The notes: generated by a model from the sequence alone, not told the origin. Counted from the first letter of the stretch, positions 1 to 8,437 are shown. The stretch: 26,307 nt of DNA from Bacillota bacterium (GCA_017431395.1 JAFRLD010000061.1:1-26307), one strand, 5' to 3'. Made by a program: numbers and translations.

Positions 1-594
1 AACCTGTTTTCACTGAAGAGTTCACTGGATGCGATCGGAAGAGAAGCTGTCGTCACTTCCGATGAGGAAGTGATCGCAGCTGCAGACCAGGTGATCCTTC
101 CCGGCGTAGGCGCGTTCGAGGATGCGGCAGCCAAGCTCAGGGGCACCGGCATGGCAGACCTGGTCAAGCGGGAAGCTGAGAAGGGCAAACCGATCATGGG
201 CATTTGCCTCGGGATGCAGCTTTTGCTCGAAAAAAGCTACGAATACGGGGAGCATGAGGGCCTCGGTCTGATCCCGGGCAGCGTGCGCCCGATCGCGGAC
301 GTGATCCCGGAAGATTATAAGATCCCGCATATCGGCTGGAACGCCATCACATTCCCGGGGGAGAAGAGCCCTCTCTTCAAATACATCGACGAGGGAGCCT
401 TCATGTATTTCGTGCACTCGTACTATGCGACGGACTGCGCGGAGAACACGATCGCGGTGACTGAGTATGGTGCTCCGCTGACCGCGGCAGTAGCCTCTGG
501 CAATGTGTTCGGCTGCCAGTTCCATCCGGAAAAAAGCGGTGAGATCGGGCTCAATATCCTGCGGGCGTTCTGTGAAATGGAGGCGGTGAAATGA
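1..594 (+). CDS. hisH: HisH, glutaminase subunit of imidazole glycerol phosphate synthase (5' end missing)
   Basis: Class I glutamine amidotransferase that supplies ammonia to HisF for ring closure to imidazole glycerol phosphate in histidine synthesis; cytoplasmic. The reading frame is open from base 1 and reads NLFSLKSSLDAIG, which is the segment just after the usual HisH start (MIAIIDYGAGN...), so about ten codons lie upstream of the window. An internal ATG at 136 or GTG at 70 would cut into the domain and is not the true start. The nucleophile motif GICLGMQ has its Cys codon at 205-207, and the CQFHPEKSG motif with catalytic His (523-525) and Glu (529-531) is intact. The stop overlaps the hisA start (ATGA), so the two genes are translationally coupled. 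Family identity is secure. Confidence 0.97.
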   Translation, partial: NLFSLKSSLDAIGREAVVTSDEEVIAAADQVILPGVGAFEDAAAKLRGTGMADLVKREAEKGKPIMGICLGMQLLLEKSYEYGEHEGLGLIPGSVRPIADVIPEDYKIPHIGWNAITFPGEKSPLFKYIDEGAFMYFVHSYYATDCAENTIAVTEYGAPLTAAVASGNVFGCQFHPEKSGEIGLNILRAFCEMEAVK

Positions 595-1319
595 TCCTGT
601 TTCCGGCGATCGACCTATATGAAGGCAAAGCGGTCCGTCTCTTCAAGGGCCGCTATGATGATATGACCATTTACAGCGAAGATCCGGGTTCCATCGGGGA
701 GGACTTCAAGGCATGCGGCGCCAGCCATATCCACATCGTGGATCTGGAGGGGGCCAAAGAAGGCACGACGCCGAATTTCGACACGGTCTGCGATATCAAA
801 AATCGCAGCGGCTGCTTCTGTGAGATCGGAGGCGGCATCCGGAGCATGGATGTGGTAAGGAAGTATGTGGAGGCCGGGATCGACCGGGTCATCCTCGGGA
901 CCGCCGCGGTAACGGACCGGGATTTTCTGGAGGAGGCACTGGACGCTTATGGCGATAAGATCGCGGTCGGCGTCGATATCCGGGACGGCTGCGTTTCGAT
1001 CAAAGGCTGGACCCAGGACTCGGGACTGGACGCATTTGATTTTTGCACGGACATGCAGCAGCTCGGTGTGAAGACCCTGATCGTTACCGATATCTCTAAG
1101 GACGGAGCCATGAAGGGGACCAACCGGATGCTCTACAAGGAGCTGACCTCAAGGTTCGACCTGCAGATCACGGCTTCAGGCGGTGTATCGAGTATGGAGG
1201 ACGTGCAGGCCCTGGCGGAGATGGACCTCTACGGAGCCATCATCGGCAAAGCATATTATATCGGCGCGATCGACCTTAAGGAAGCGGTCCGGGCCGCTGA
1301 AACGAAGACAGCAGAATAA
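591..1319 (+). CDS. hisA: HisA, ProFAR isomerase
   Basis: Phosphoribosylformimino-5-aminoimidazole carboxamide ribotide isomerase of histidine synthesis, a (beta/alpha)8 barrel of 242 residues, the usual length. The N-terminal strand FPAIDLYEGKAVRL carries the first catalytic Asp, and TDISKDGAMKG near the middle carries the second. The phosphate-binding glycine motifs GGGIR and ASGGVSS are both present. The ATG is preceded by a GGAGG-like site within the end of hisH and overlaps the hisH stop by 4 nt. It lies between hisH and hisF, the standard order of the distal histidine operon. No unusual residue was seen. Related TrpF/PriA functions are unlikely given the operon. Confidence 0.97.
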   Translation: MILFPAIDLYEGKAVRLFKGRYDDMTIYSEDPGSIGEDFKACGASHIHIVDLEGAKEGTTPNFDTVCDIKNRSGCFCEIGGGIRSMDVVRKYVEAGIDRVILGTAAVTDRDFLEEALDAYGDKIAVGVDIRDGCVSIKGWTQDSGLDAFDFCTDMQQLGVKTLIVTDISKDGAMKGTNRMLYKELTSRFDLQITASGGVSSMEDVQALAEMDLYGAIIGKAYYIGAIDLKEAVRAAETKTAE

Positions 1320-1340
1320 AGAATCATCAGGAGAACTATC

Positions 1341-2102
1341 ATGATCACAAAAAGAATCATCCCATGCCTTGACGTGAAGGACGGAAGAGTCGTCAAAGGT
1401 GTGAACTTCAAAGATCTGAATGACGTTTCATCGCCGGTGGAGCTGGCGAAATACTATTCCGGGATCGGAGCGGACGAGCTCGTATTCTACGATATCACCG
1501 CATCCTACGAAGGGCGAAAGCTCTTCACGGACATCCTGTGTGAGACAGCGCGGCAGGTGTTCATCCCGCTTACCGTCGGCGGAGGCATCAATACGGTGGA
1601 GGACTTTGACCGCGTCCTGAAGTGCGGCGCGGACAAGGTCAGTGTGAATTCGGGAGCGATCCGAAATCCCGGACTGATCGATGAGGCAGCCAAACTCTAC
1701 GGAGACCAATGCGTGGTCCTCTCAGCGGATATCGCCCTGATCGATGGGGTCTACCGGGTCTTCTCCAAAGGCGGCCGGGACAATACCGGGATGGAGGCGA
1801 TCGCCTGGATCAAAGAGTGCGTCGATCGCGGCGCGGGGGAGATCGTCGTCAACTCAATAGACACCGACGGGGTGAAGCAGGGGTTTGACCTCCCGATGCT
1901 GCGCGCCGTATGCGATGCGGTGAAGGTTCCTGTGATCGCTTCCGGCGGCGCCGGCTGCATCCAGGACTTCCTGGACCTCTTCGATCAGGTCCCGGATATC
2001 GATGCGGGTCTGGCGGCATCCATCTTTCACTTCGGTGAGGTGAGCATCAAGGATCTGAAGGAAGCTATGGCGGAGCACGGGGTACCGGCAAGGATCGTTT
2101 AG
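1341..2102 (+). CDS. hisF: HisF, cyclase subunit of imidazole glycerol phosphate synthase
   Basis: Cyclase that uses ammonia channelled from HisH to convert PRFAR into imidazole glycerol phosphate and AICAR. The protein is 253 residues, typical for the family. The start [18 protein letters not shown] contains the conserved catalytic Asp, and SADIAL in the middle supplies the second Asp. The phosphate-binding motifs GGGI and ASGGAG are intact, and [14 protein letters not shown] is a family signature. The ATG follows an AGGAGAA ribosome binding site at about 1329-1335, 21 nt after hisA. It works as a heterodimer with the HisH encoded upstream. Confidence 0.97.
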   Translation: MITKRIIPCLDVKDGRVVKGVNFKDLNDVSSPVELAKYYSGIGADELVFYDITASYEGRKLFTDILCETARQVFIPLTVGGGINTVEDFDRVLKCGADKVSVNSGAIRNPGLIDEAAKLYGDQCVVLSADIALIDGVYRVFSKGGRDNTGMEAIAWIKECVDRGAGEIVVNSIDTDGVKQGFDLPMLRAVCDAVKVPVIASGGAGCIQDFLDLFDQVPDIDAGLAASIFHFGEVSIKDLKEAMAEHGVPARIV

Positions 2103-2116
2103 GAGAGGAGAGCACA

Positions 2117-2767
2117 ATGGTCAACATAGATGAACTGAAATTTGATGAAAAAGGTCTGATCCCTGCGATCGTAGTCGATGCGGTCACGAAACGGGTACTG
2201 ACCCTGGCATATATGAACCGGGAGAGCCTGCAGATCTCCATGGAGAAGGAACTGACCTGCTTCTGGTCCAGATCCCGGCAGGAACTGTGGCTAAAGGGCG
2301 ATACAAGCGGCAATTACCAGCACATAGTGTCGATCACGGCGGACTGTGACCGGGACGCGCTGGTCGTCATGGTCGAGCCGGACGGGCCGGCCTGCCACCT
2401 TGGCACGGAGTCCTGCTTCGAATATCCGGTCTATCAGAGCGAAGAGCGGCATGAGTTCTCTTACCGCGGCCTGATGGAGCTGATCGAGGGACGCAAGACC
2501 GATCCCAAGGAAGGCTCCTATACGACCTATCTGTTCGACAAGGGCCTGGATAAGATCCTGAAGAAAATCGGGGAGGAGTCTACAGAGGTCATCATCGCGG
2601 CCAAGGATAACGACCGGGCGGAGACGATCTATGAGATCGCAGACTTGGCTTATCACGTCATGGTCATGATGATCGAGCAGGGGATCTCCCTGGAGGATAT
2701 CCACAGGGAGCTGGCGTCCCGCCACGTGATCGACCACAAGGTCAAGCAGGAGAAGATGACGAAGTAA
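2117..2767 (+). CDS. hisI: HisIE, fused phosphoribosyl-AMP cyclohydrolase / phosphoribosyl-ATP pyrophosphatase
   Basis: Bifunctional enzyme for steps two and three of histidine synthesis, 216 residues. The N-terminal half is HisI: it has [19 protein letters not shown], the metal-binding DCDRDAL segment and [12 protein letters not shown] with the conserved cysteines. The C-terminal half (about residue 115 on) is HisE, an all-helical MazG-like fold, with GSYTTYLF and the acidic helix [15 protein letters not shown]. The fused form is widespread in Firmicutes. It follows hisF by 14 nt with a GGAGAGGAG-type ribosome binding site. It is the only MazG-like domain in the window. Confidence 0.97.
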   Translation: MVNIDELKFDEKGLIPAIVVDAVTKRVLTLAYMNRESLQISMEKELTCFWSRSRQELWLKGDTSGNYQHIVSITADCDRDALVVMVEPDGPACHLGTESCFEYPVYQSEERHEFSYRGLMELIEGRKTDPKEGSYTTYLFDKGLDKILKKIGEESTEVIIAAKDNDRAETIYEIADLAYHVMVMMIEQGISLEDIHRELASRHVIDHKVKQEKMTK

Positions 2768-2789
2768 AACAGGCGGATTGGAGGGACGG

Positions 2790-3587
2790 ATGATCCTCAA
2801 AGATTATCATATGCACACGACTTACTGCGATGGAACGGCATCGGCGGAGGAAATGGTGCAGGAAGCGGTCCGCCGGGGCCTGACCGAGATCGGCTTCAGC
2901 GGGCACAGCCACACGGCGTTTGATGAGAGCTACTGCATGTCGGAGGAACAGACCGAACAGTACCGGCAGGAGCTTCTGGAGCTGAGGGAGAGATACGCGG
3001 ACCGGATCTCCATTAAGATCGGCCTCGAGATGGACCGGTATTCCGATGCGGATCCGTCGCAGTTCGACTACTGCGTCGGGTCAGTACATTATATCCGGGT
3101 GCCGGAAAAGGGAACCGGGGGTGTCCCTGCGGGATGTCTTCCCTATGAAGGTTTCATCTACATACCCATCGACGAGACACCGGAGATCCTGCGGGCGGCG
3201 GCGGATGCCTATTTTGACGGAGATCTGATCGCTTTAGCCGCCCATTTTTTTGATACCGCCGCTGAGGTCTGCGCCAGCACCGGCTGCAGCATCATCGGAC
3301 ATTTCGATCTGGTCACCAAATTCAATGAGGGGGGCGGGCTCTTTGATGAGAGCGACCCGCGGTATATCGCTGCCTGGCAGCGGGCGGTGGACCAGCTTTT
3401 GCAGGAAGGCGTTCCCTTCGAGATCAACACAGGGGCCATCTCTAAAGGGTACCGGACGGAGCCCTATCCCGCGAAAAACATCCGCGACTATATCCGGCAG
3501 CAGGGCGGAAGGTTCATCCTCTCGAGCGACAGCCACCGTACGGACACATTGTGCTACGGATTTGAGGAGTATGAGGCGGAGGTGTGA
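2790..3587 (+). CDS. hisJ: HisJ-type histidinol-phosphatase, PHP family
   Basis: Metal-dependent phosphatase of the PHP superfamily that removes phosphate from histidinol phosphate, completing the pathway in bacteria without a HisB-type phosphatase. PHP motifs appear in order: DYHMHTTYCDG (HxH), GFSGHSHTAF, GLEMDR, VGSVHYI, IGHFDLVTKF and SSDSHRT, giving the expected trinuclear metal ligands. The preferred start is ATG 2790, giving 265 residues, because GGAGGG at 2780-2785 sits just upstream; the in-frame TTG at 2778 overlaps that site. It follows hisIE by 22 nt, so it belongs to the histidine operon. Other PHP phosphoesterases are possible, but this position makes HisJ by far the best call. 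Confidence 0.9.
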   Translation: MILKDYHMHTTYCDGTASAEEMVQEAVRRGLTEIGFSGHSHTAFDESYCMSEEQTEQYRQELLELRERYADRISIKIGLEMDRYSDADPSQFDYCVGSVHYIRVPEKGTGGVPAGCLPYEGFIYIPIDETPEILRAAADAYFDGDLIALAAHFFDTAAEVCASTGCSIIGHFDLVTKFNEGGGLFDESDPRYIAAWQRAVDQLLQEGVPFEINTGAISKGYRTEPYPAKNIRDYIRQQGGRFILSSDSHRTDTLCYGFEEYEAEV

Positions 3588-3593
3588 GGCGCC

Positions 3594-5051
3594 GTGAAAC
3601 TCACTGTCAACAGGGATTCGGTCACGCCGGTCTATATCCAGATCTCAGATCATATCCGCAGGGGCATCATCGACGGAAGCCTGGTGGATGGTTTTCTGCT
3701 GCCGTCAGAACGTAAGCTGGCAGAGGAGCTGGGCATCCACCGAAACACGGTGACAAGGGCATATATGGAGCTGAAGAGCGAGGGCCTGATCGAAGCGCGG
3801 CAGGGCCAGGGATACCGGGTGCATTACCACAGCCTGTTCGGGCAGATGGAGAGCCAGGGATTTAAGAAAAAACCGGTGCACTGGGAGGCTCTGATCGAAG
3901 ACCGCTACGAAGACATACGGAGCTCATTCGATGAGCTCTACCATCTGTCCTATGAGGAAGACCTGATCCCTCTGGGCGGAGGGGTGGCAGCCAGAGAGCC
4001 CTATCCGCCGGAAGAGATCGCCGAATACTTCGAGAAGATCCTGAAGGGGAAGACCTATTTCCATTCTCCCTATCAGGGGGATCCGGAGCTCAGAAGAGAG
4101 ATCGTCAAACTGCTGGAGCTGCGGGGGATCCGGGTGCGCGAGAGCAATATCCAGATGTTTTCCGAAGCGAATCAGACCATGGATTTTCTGAACAGCTTGC
4201 TGCTTTCTCCCGGGGATACCGTCATCACTCCAGAGCTTCTGTCCGCCGACGTGTATCGTTCCATACAGCTTTTGGGCGGGAAGCTCGTGCCCGTGCCGAT
4301 GGATGAAGAAGGCATGATCTGCGAGCGTTTGGAGGCTCTGATCGAGGAGCATCATCCGAAGTATATCTATGTAGACTCCAGCTTCAACAATCCCACAGGA
4401 GCCCTCCTCAGTATAGAGCGGAGACAGAAGCTGCTGGAGCTTTCCTACAGGTACCGTATTCCTATCCTTGAAGAAGATGAGAGTTCGGACCTCTTCTATG
4501 AGGAACTGACCCTGCCATCCATCCGCTCCATGGATACAGGGAATAACGTGATCTATCTGTTTTCTTTTTCGCTCACATTCCGGCCGGGACTGGGGGTCTC
4601 TTTCGTCACGGCGGACAGGAGCATCACCGAACGTCTGCACAACATGGTCTCTGTAAGGCTCGCGGCGCTGGACTGGGCCCCGCAGATGATCATGCTCGAA
4701 TATCTCAGGAACGGTCAGTATCTGCAAAGGCTGGAGGATTACCGCACGGTCTGCCAGCAGAAGCGGGACCGTATGGACCAGCATTTGCAAAAGCTGGCCC
4801 GCCGCTTCGGGATAAGCTATACACGGCCAAGGGGCGGAGTCTATTTCTGGGTCAGACTTCCGGAAGGAATGGATGCGGCGAAGCTTCTGCAGAAGGCGCA
4901 GACGCTCGGCGTCACATTTATCCCGGGAGATCTTTTTGATCCTGCCCATGCGAGAGGCAAAGATCACATACGTCTCAATTTCTCTTATCCGAGCATCGCG
5001 CAGATCGATAGGGGAATGGAGCTTCTGGGCAAAGCAATGAAGGAAATATAG
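3594..5051 (+). CDS. MocR/GabR-family regulator (GntR winged helix + aminotransferase-like domain), PLP lysine lost
   Basis: Predicted transcription factor of 485 residues. The N-terminal GntR winged helix (about residues 10-75) includes YIQISDHIRRGIIDGSL, LPSERKLAEELGIHRNTVTRAY and LIEARQGQGYRV. From about residue 115 it is a fold-type I aminotransferase domain, with NNPTGALL in the middle. Normal members have SFSKT, whose Lys forms the Schiff base with PLP; here it reads SFSLTFRPGLGV with CTC (Leu327, bases 4572-4574). The PLP-contacting Asp-x-Tyr region reads EEDESSDLFY, so the Tyr also appears lost. It may therefore sense a ligand without covalent PLP. The GTG start follows GGAGG at 3578-3582. 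It lies 6 nt after hisJ and upstream of the arc operon, which it could regulate. The true ligand is unknown. Confidence 0.88.
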   Translation: MKLTVNRDSVTPVYIQISDHIRRGIIDGSLVDGFLLPSERKLAEELGIHRNTVTRAYMELKSEGLIEARQGQGYRVHYHSLFGQMESQGFKKKPVHWEALIEDRYEDIRSSFDELYHLSYEEDLIPLGGGVAAREPYPPEEIAEYFEKILKGKTYFHSPYQGDPELRREIVKLLELRGIRVRESNIQMFSEANQTMDFLNSLLLSPGDTVITPELLSADVYRSIQLLGGKLVPVPMDEEGMICERLEALIEEHHPKYIYVDSSFNNPTGALLSIERRQKLLELSYRYRIPILEEDESSDLFYEELTLPSIRSMDTGNNVIYLFSFSLTFRPGLGVSFVTADRSITERLHNMVSVRLAALDWAPQMIMLEYLRNGQYLQRLEDYRTVCQQKRDRMDQHLQKLARRFGISYTRPRGGVYFWVRLPEGMDAAKLLQKAQTLGVTFIPGDLFDPAHARGKDHIRLNFSYPSIAQIDRGMELLGKAMKEI

Positions 5052-5057
5052 GATCAC

Positions 5058-5092
5058 ATAACTGGCACATAAAAAAACACGATGACTGGCAC
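5058..5092. repeat. Pair of direct repeats ATRACTGGCAC upstream of the arc operon, candidate operator
   Basis: ATAACTGGCAC at 5058-5068 and ATGACTGGCAC at 5082-5092 match at 10 of 11 positions, with the 8-mer ACTGGCAC exact, and start 24 nt apart. The second copy overlaps the putative -35 region of the arc promoter. MocR-family regulators such as GabR and PdxR are known to bind pairs of direct repeats near their target promoters, and such a protein is encoded immediately upstream. That link is inference. Confidence 0.5.
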
Positions 5093-5116
5093 TTTAGGTC
5101 CGGTCTGTGTTATAGT
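5086..5116 (+). promoter_or_regulatory. Putative sigma-A promoter of the arc operon
   Basis: TATAGT at 5111-5116 is a good -10 match (5 of 6). CTGGCA at 5086-5091 is a weak -35 at a long 19-nt spacing. The weak -35 and the overlapping direct repeat would fit a promoter that needs an activator. It lies about 57 nt upstream of the arcB start, in the only sizeable gap between mocR and arcB. Confidence 0.42.
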
Positions 5117-5172
5117 ATATTGACATCAGAAACAAGAAATCGATTCAAACGGAAATGAAAGGAGATATCGTT

Positions 5173-6168
5173 ATGGCTGTTAATCTGAAAGGAAGAAGTT
5201 TTCTCACACTGATGGATTTCACACCGGAGGAGATCCGTTACATGCTGGACCTGGCCCACGACCTTAAGGCTAAGAAGAGAGCCGGCATCAAGGGCGATCT
5301 GCTGGCGGGCAAGAACGTAGTCCTGCTGTTTGAGAAGACATCCACCAGAACCAGATGCGCGTTCGAAGTCGGCGCGATGGATGAGGGTGCCGGCGTCACA
5401 TTCCTGGACAGCAAGTCCTCCCAGATGGGCAAGAAGGAGTCCCTGGAGGATACCGCTAAAGTTCTGGGCAGATTCTATGACGGCATCGAGTACAGAGGAT
5501 ATGACCAGAGGGTCGTTGAGGACCTGGCTAAGTACGCGGGCGTTCCGGTCTGGAACGGACTGACGGACGTTGACCATCCGACACAGATCCTGGCGGACCT
5601 GCTGACCATCGAAGAGCACGTAGCGAAGCCGCTGCGTCAGGTCAAGGTCGTCTTCGTCGGCGATATCAGAAACAATATGGCTTACGCATGGATGTATGGC
5701 TGCGCTAAGATGGGCATGAGCTTCGTGGCTTACGGCCCGGCAGAGCTGGCAGACCAGGTCGATGCAGACGTCGTCGCCAGAGCCAGAGCCGTCGCTGAGG
5801 AGACCGGCGCCAGCATCGAGATCAGCTCCGACATCGAGAGCATCCGCGGCGCGGACGTTCTGTACACAGACATCTGGGCTTCCATGGGCGAAGAGGATCA
5901 GATCCCGGAGAGAGTCCGCATGCTGACCCCGTTCAGAGTCACCAAGGAAATGCTGGACGCCACCGGCAATGATGATGTCATCTTCCTGCACTGCCTGCCG
6001 TCCTTCCACGACTTCGAGACCACCATGGCCCAGAGCCAGAAGGAACTGGGTTACGACATCCGCGAGGTCACCGACGAAGTATTCAAGAGCAGACATTCCA
6101 AAGTGTTTGATGAAGCAGAGAACAGAATGCATACGATCAAGGCGGTCATGGTAGCAACGATCGCATAA
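5173..6168 (+). CDS. arcB: Ornithine carbamoyltransferase, catabolic (arginine deiminase pathway)
   Basis: Catalyses citrulline plus phosphate to ornithine plus carbamoyl phosphate in arginine fermentation. The carbamoyl-phosphate motif STRTR (residues 57-61), DHPTQ (134-138) and the ornithine-binding HCLPSFHD (HCLP at 273-276) are all present in a 331-residue protein of normal length. The ATG at 5173 is chosen over the in-frame ATG at 5155 because GGAG at 5161-5164 sits 8 nt before it. Sequence alone hardly separates catabolic from anabolic enzymes; the catabolic call rests on the arcA and arcC neighbours. Arginine codons are mostly AGA, unlike the CGG/CGC-rich histidine genes, which suggests high expression. 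Confidence 0.95.
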   Translation: MAVNLKGRSFLTLMDFTPEEIRYMLDLAHDLKAKKRAGIKGDLLAGKNVVLLFEKTSTRTRCAFEVGAMDEGAGVTFLDSKSSQMGKKESLEDTAKVLGRFYDGIEYRGYDQRVVEDLAKYAGVPVWNGLTDVDHPTQILADLLTIEEHVAKPLRQVKVVFVGDIRNNMAYAWMYGCAKMGMSFVAYGPAELADQVDADVVARARAVAEETGASIEISSDIESIRGADVLYTDIWASMGEEDQIPERVRMLTPFRVTKEMLDATGNDDVIFLHCLPSFHDFETTMAQSQKELGYDIREVTDEVFKSRHSKVFDEAENRMHTIKAVMVATIA

Positions 6169-6183
6169 GATAGGAGGTTCGAT

Positions 6184-7404
6184 ATGAAACCGGGAATCAA
6201 TAATTTCTCTGAGATCGGTAAACTGAACAAAGTCCTGCTCCACAGGCTCGGCAGTGAGGTCGAGGGCCTGGTACCGGACAACTTCGAGCGTCTGCTGTTC
6301 GATGATATCCCGTATCTTAAGGTCGCTCAGCACGAGCATGACCGGTTCGCGGACGTTCTGAGAGAGAACGGCGTAGAGGTCATCTACTATGTGGACGAGA
6401 CCGTGAAGGCACTGTCTGACCGCGGTGTGCGGCAGCAGTTCGTCAGGGAATTCATCGGCGAGAGCAACATCTACTCCGAAGCTGTGAAGGAAGCGCTGGA
6501 GGAGTATCTGATGAACATGACCGTCCGTGAGATGGTCGAGAAGTGTATCGCCGGCGTCAAGAAGAACGAGATCGATGTCAAGACAAACTCTCTGGCAGAG
6601 TACATCGCTTCCGGATATCCATACTACATGGATCCGATGCCGAACCTTTATTTCACAAGGGACCCGGGTGCATGTGTCGGCGGAGGCCTGAACATCCATC
6701 ACATGAACACCACCGCGAGACGCAGAGAGCCGCTGCTCCTGAAGTACATGTTCATGTATAACAAGAACTTCGCGCCGGACGGGACTTTCCAGTGGTATGA
6801 CTATTACGACGAGGAGTCCATCGAAGGCGGAGACGTCCTGGTCCTCTCGGATGAGATCGTTGCCATCGGTCTTTCCCAGAGAACGACGGTGGCCGGCATC
6901 GAGCACTTCGCACGGAACGTGCTGAGCACGGACTCCGGATTCAAGAAGATCCTGGTATTCGACATTCCGAAATCGAGGGCGTTCATGCATCTGGATACGG
7001 TATTCACCATGGTCGATTATGATAAGTTCACCATCCATCCGGAGATCGAAGGACCGCTGCAGCTGTTCGAGATCACTCTGGACAAGGACGGCGAGGCACA
7101 CTTCGCCAGCATGACGGACAGCCTGGAGAACATCCTGAAGGCAGAGCTGGGACTTCCAGCGGTAGACCTGATCCGCTGCGGAGGCAATGACCTGCAGGCA
7201 GCCCAGAGAGAGCAGTGGAACGATGGATCCAACACCCTGTGCATCGCGCCGGGAACCGTTGTCACCTATGAGAGAAACTATGTGACCAACGACATCCTGG
7301 ACCACAAGGGCATCAAGGTCCTGGCCATTCCGAGTTCTGAGCTCTCCAGAGGAAGAGGCGGCCCAAGATGCATGAGCTGCCCGGTGAACAGAGAGGCACT
7401 CTAA
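6184..7404 (+). CDS. arcA: Arginine deiminase
   Basis: Hydrolyses L-arginine to citrulline and ammonia, first step of the ADI pathway; cytoplasmic. The 406-residue protein has the guanidino-group modifying enzyme motifs in order: FTRDPGA (157-161 for FTRDP), EGGDVL (about 214), HLDTVFTMVD with catalytic His269, and the C-terminal RGRGGPRCMSCPV with nucleophile Cys396. The length is standard. The ATG follows an AGGAGG site at 6172-6177, 15 nt after arcB. Gene order here is B-A-C rather than the more common A-B-C. A terminator-like hairpin follows before arcC. Confidence 0.97.
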   Translation: MKPGINNFSEIGKLNKVLLHRLGSEVEGLVPDNFERLLFDDIPYLKVAQHEHDRFADVLRENGVEVIYYVDETVKALSDRGVRQQFVREFIGESNIYSEAVKEALEEYLMNMTVREMVEKCIAGVKKNEIDVKTNSLAEYIASGYPYYMDPMPNLYFTRDPGACVGGGLNIHHMNTTARRREPLLLKYMFMYNKNFAPDGTFQWYDYYDEESIEGGDVLVLSDEIVAIGLSQRTTVAGIEHFARNVLSTDSGFKKILVFDIPKSRAFMHLDTVFTMVDYDKFTIHPEIEGPLQLFEITLDKDGEAHFASMTDSLENILKAELGLPAVDLIRCGGNDLQAAQREQWNDGSNTLCIAPGTVVTYERNYVTNDILDHKGIKVLAIPSSELSRGRGGPRCMSCPVNREAL

Positions 7405-7424
7405 AATCATTGCAAGCACACATC

Positions 7425-7461
7425 GTGACGGCTGTGATAGGTGCGCGGCCGTCACTTTTTT
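7425..7461 (+). terminator. Intrinsic terminator-like hairpin between arcA and arcC
   Basis: GTGACGGC (7425-7432) and GCCGTCAC (7448-7455) form a perfect 8-bp stem with a 15-nt loop, followed at once by six T residues (7456-7461). The arcC ribosome binding site GGAGGAGG starts 2 nt later. It should act as a full or partial terminator that lowers arcC expression relative to arcB and arcA, or as an RNA processing or stability element. Confidence 0.75.
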
Positions 7462-7476
7462 CGGAGGAGGATAATC

Positions 7477-8421
7477 ATGACGGAAAAAATTGTAATCGCG
7501 CTGGGCGGCAATGCGCTGCAGTCCGGTAAGGGCGAAGCCACCGCAGAGGCTCAGCTGAATGTTGTAAAAAAGACATGTGAACACGTAGCGCAGATCAGCA
7601 GCCAGGGTTATGAGATCGCCGTTGTACACGGCAACGGACCGCAGGTCGGCCGGATCGTCATGGCCAGTGAAGCGGCTAAGGATGTGACCCCGGCCATGCC
7701 GTTTGACGTCTGCGGCGCTATGTCCCAGGGTTATATCGGATACCACATCCAGCAGTGCCTGAAGTACGCGCTGAACAGGGACAACCGCAACATCCCTGTC
7801 GTTACCGTAGCGACCCAGATGATCGTCGATGAGAATGATCCCGGCTTCCAGAACCCGACCAAGCCGATCGGACCGTTCTACACAGAGGAAGAAGCCAGGG
7901 AACTGGAGGCTTCTCAGGGATGGACCATGAAGGAAGACGCAGGGCGCGGATGGAGACGCGTCGTGGCATCCCCGATCCCGAAGAGGATCGTTGAGATCGA
8001 CGCGGTCCGTCAGCTGTGGGACCGCAGCATCGTCATCACCTGCGGCGGCGGCGGAATCCCGGTCGTTGAGCGCATGGACGGACACCTGGAAGGTGTGGCG
8101 GCCGTCATCGACAAGGACTTCGCGGCAGAGCTCCTCGCTGAGGATGTGGAAGCCGACATCCTGATGATCCTGACCGAGGTCGAGAAAGTCGCGATCAATT
8201 TCAACAAGCCGGATCAGGAGGATCTGGACCACCTGACACTGGAGCAGGCTGCAAGATATATCGAAGAAGGGCAGTTCCCGGCTGGGAGCATGCTCCCGAA
8301 GGTGGAGGCAGCCATGAAGTTCGTTCGCCGTTATCCGAGCAAAAAGGCGATCATCACCTCGCTGGATAAGGCGGTTGAGGCGCTGGCCGGAGACACCGGA
8401 ACAGTCATCACATTCAACTAG
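7477..8421 (+). CDS. arcC: Carbamate kinase
   Basis: Transfers phosphate from carbamoyl phosphate to ADP, giving ATP, ammonia and CO2; the energy-yielding last step of the ADI pathway. The 314-residue protein has the amino acid kinase fold signatures: the N-terminal VIALGGNALQ loop, VVHGNGPQVG, the Gly-rich TCGGGGIPV and AVIDKDFAAELLA. The length matches the family. The ATG at 7477 is chosen over an in-frame GTG at 7441 because that codon lies inside the upstream hairpin, whereas GGAGGAGG at 7463-7470 is ideally placed for 7477. It is last in the operon, with a terminator downstream. Confidence 0.96.
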   Translation: MTEKIVIALGGNALQSGKGEATAEAQLNVVKKTCEHVAQISSQGYEIAVVHGNGPQVGRIVMASEAAKDVTPAMPFDVCGAMSQGYIGYHIQQCLKYALNRDNRNIPVVTVATQMIVDENDPGFQNPTKPIGPFYTEEEARELEASQGWTMKEDAGRGWRRVVASPIPKRIVEIDAVRQLWDRSIVITCGGGGIPVVERMDGHLEGVAAVIDKDFAAELLAEDVEADILMILTEVEKVAINFNKPDQEDLDHLTLEQAARYIEEGQFPAGSMLPKVEAAMKFVRRYPSKKAIITSLDKAVEALAGDTGTVITFN

Positions 8422-8437
8422 TACGATCAGACATCGG

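Noticed and set aside
3240..3260. A run of eight T residues in hisJ, considered as a frameshift site.
   Set aside because: The reading frame continues intact on both sides, with all PHP motifs in one frame.
3924..5057. A 377-codon open frame on the minus strand over the MocR gene.
   Set aside because: It is the shadow of a clear aminotransferase-domain gene, with no recognisable domain of its own.
5063..5092. TGGCAC sequences that resemble the -24 element of sigma-54 promoters.
   Set aside because: Neither copy has the TTGC -12 element at the right distance, and a sigma-A type TATAGT lies downstream.
5110..8232. A 1040-codon open frame on the minus strand across arcB, arcA and arcC.
   Set aside because: It is antisense to three well-identified enzymes with intact motifs. 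It has no family resemblance and is explained by strong codon bias, which removes the sense codons that read as antisense stops.
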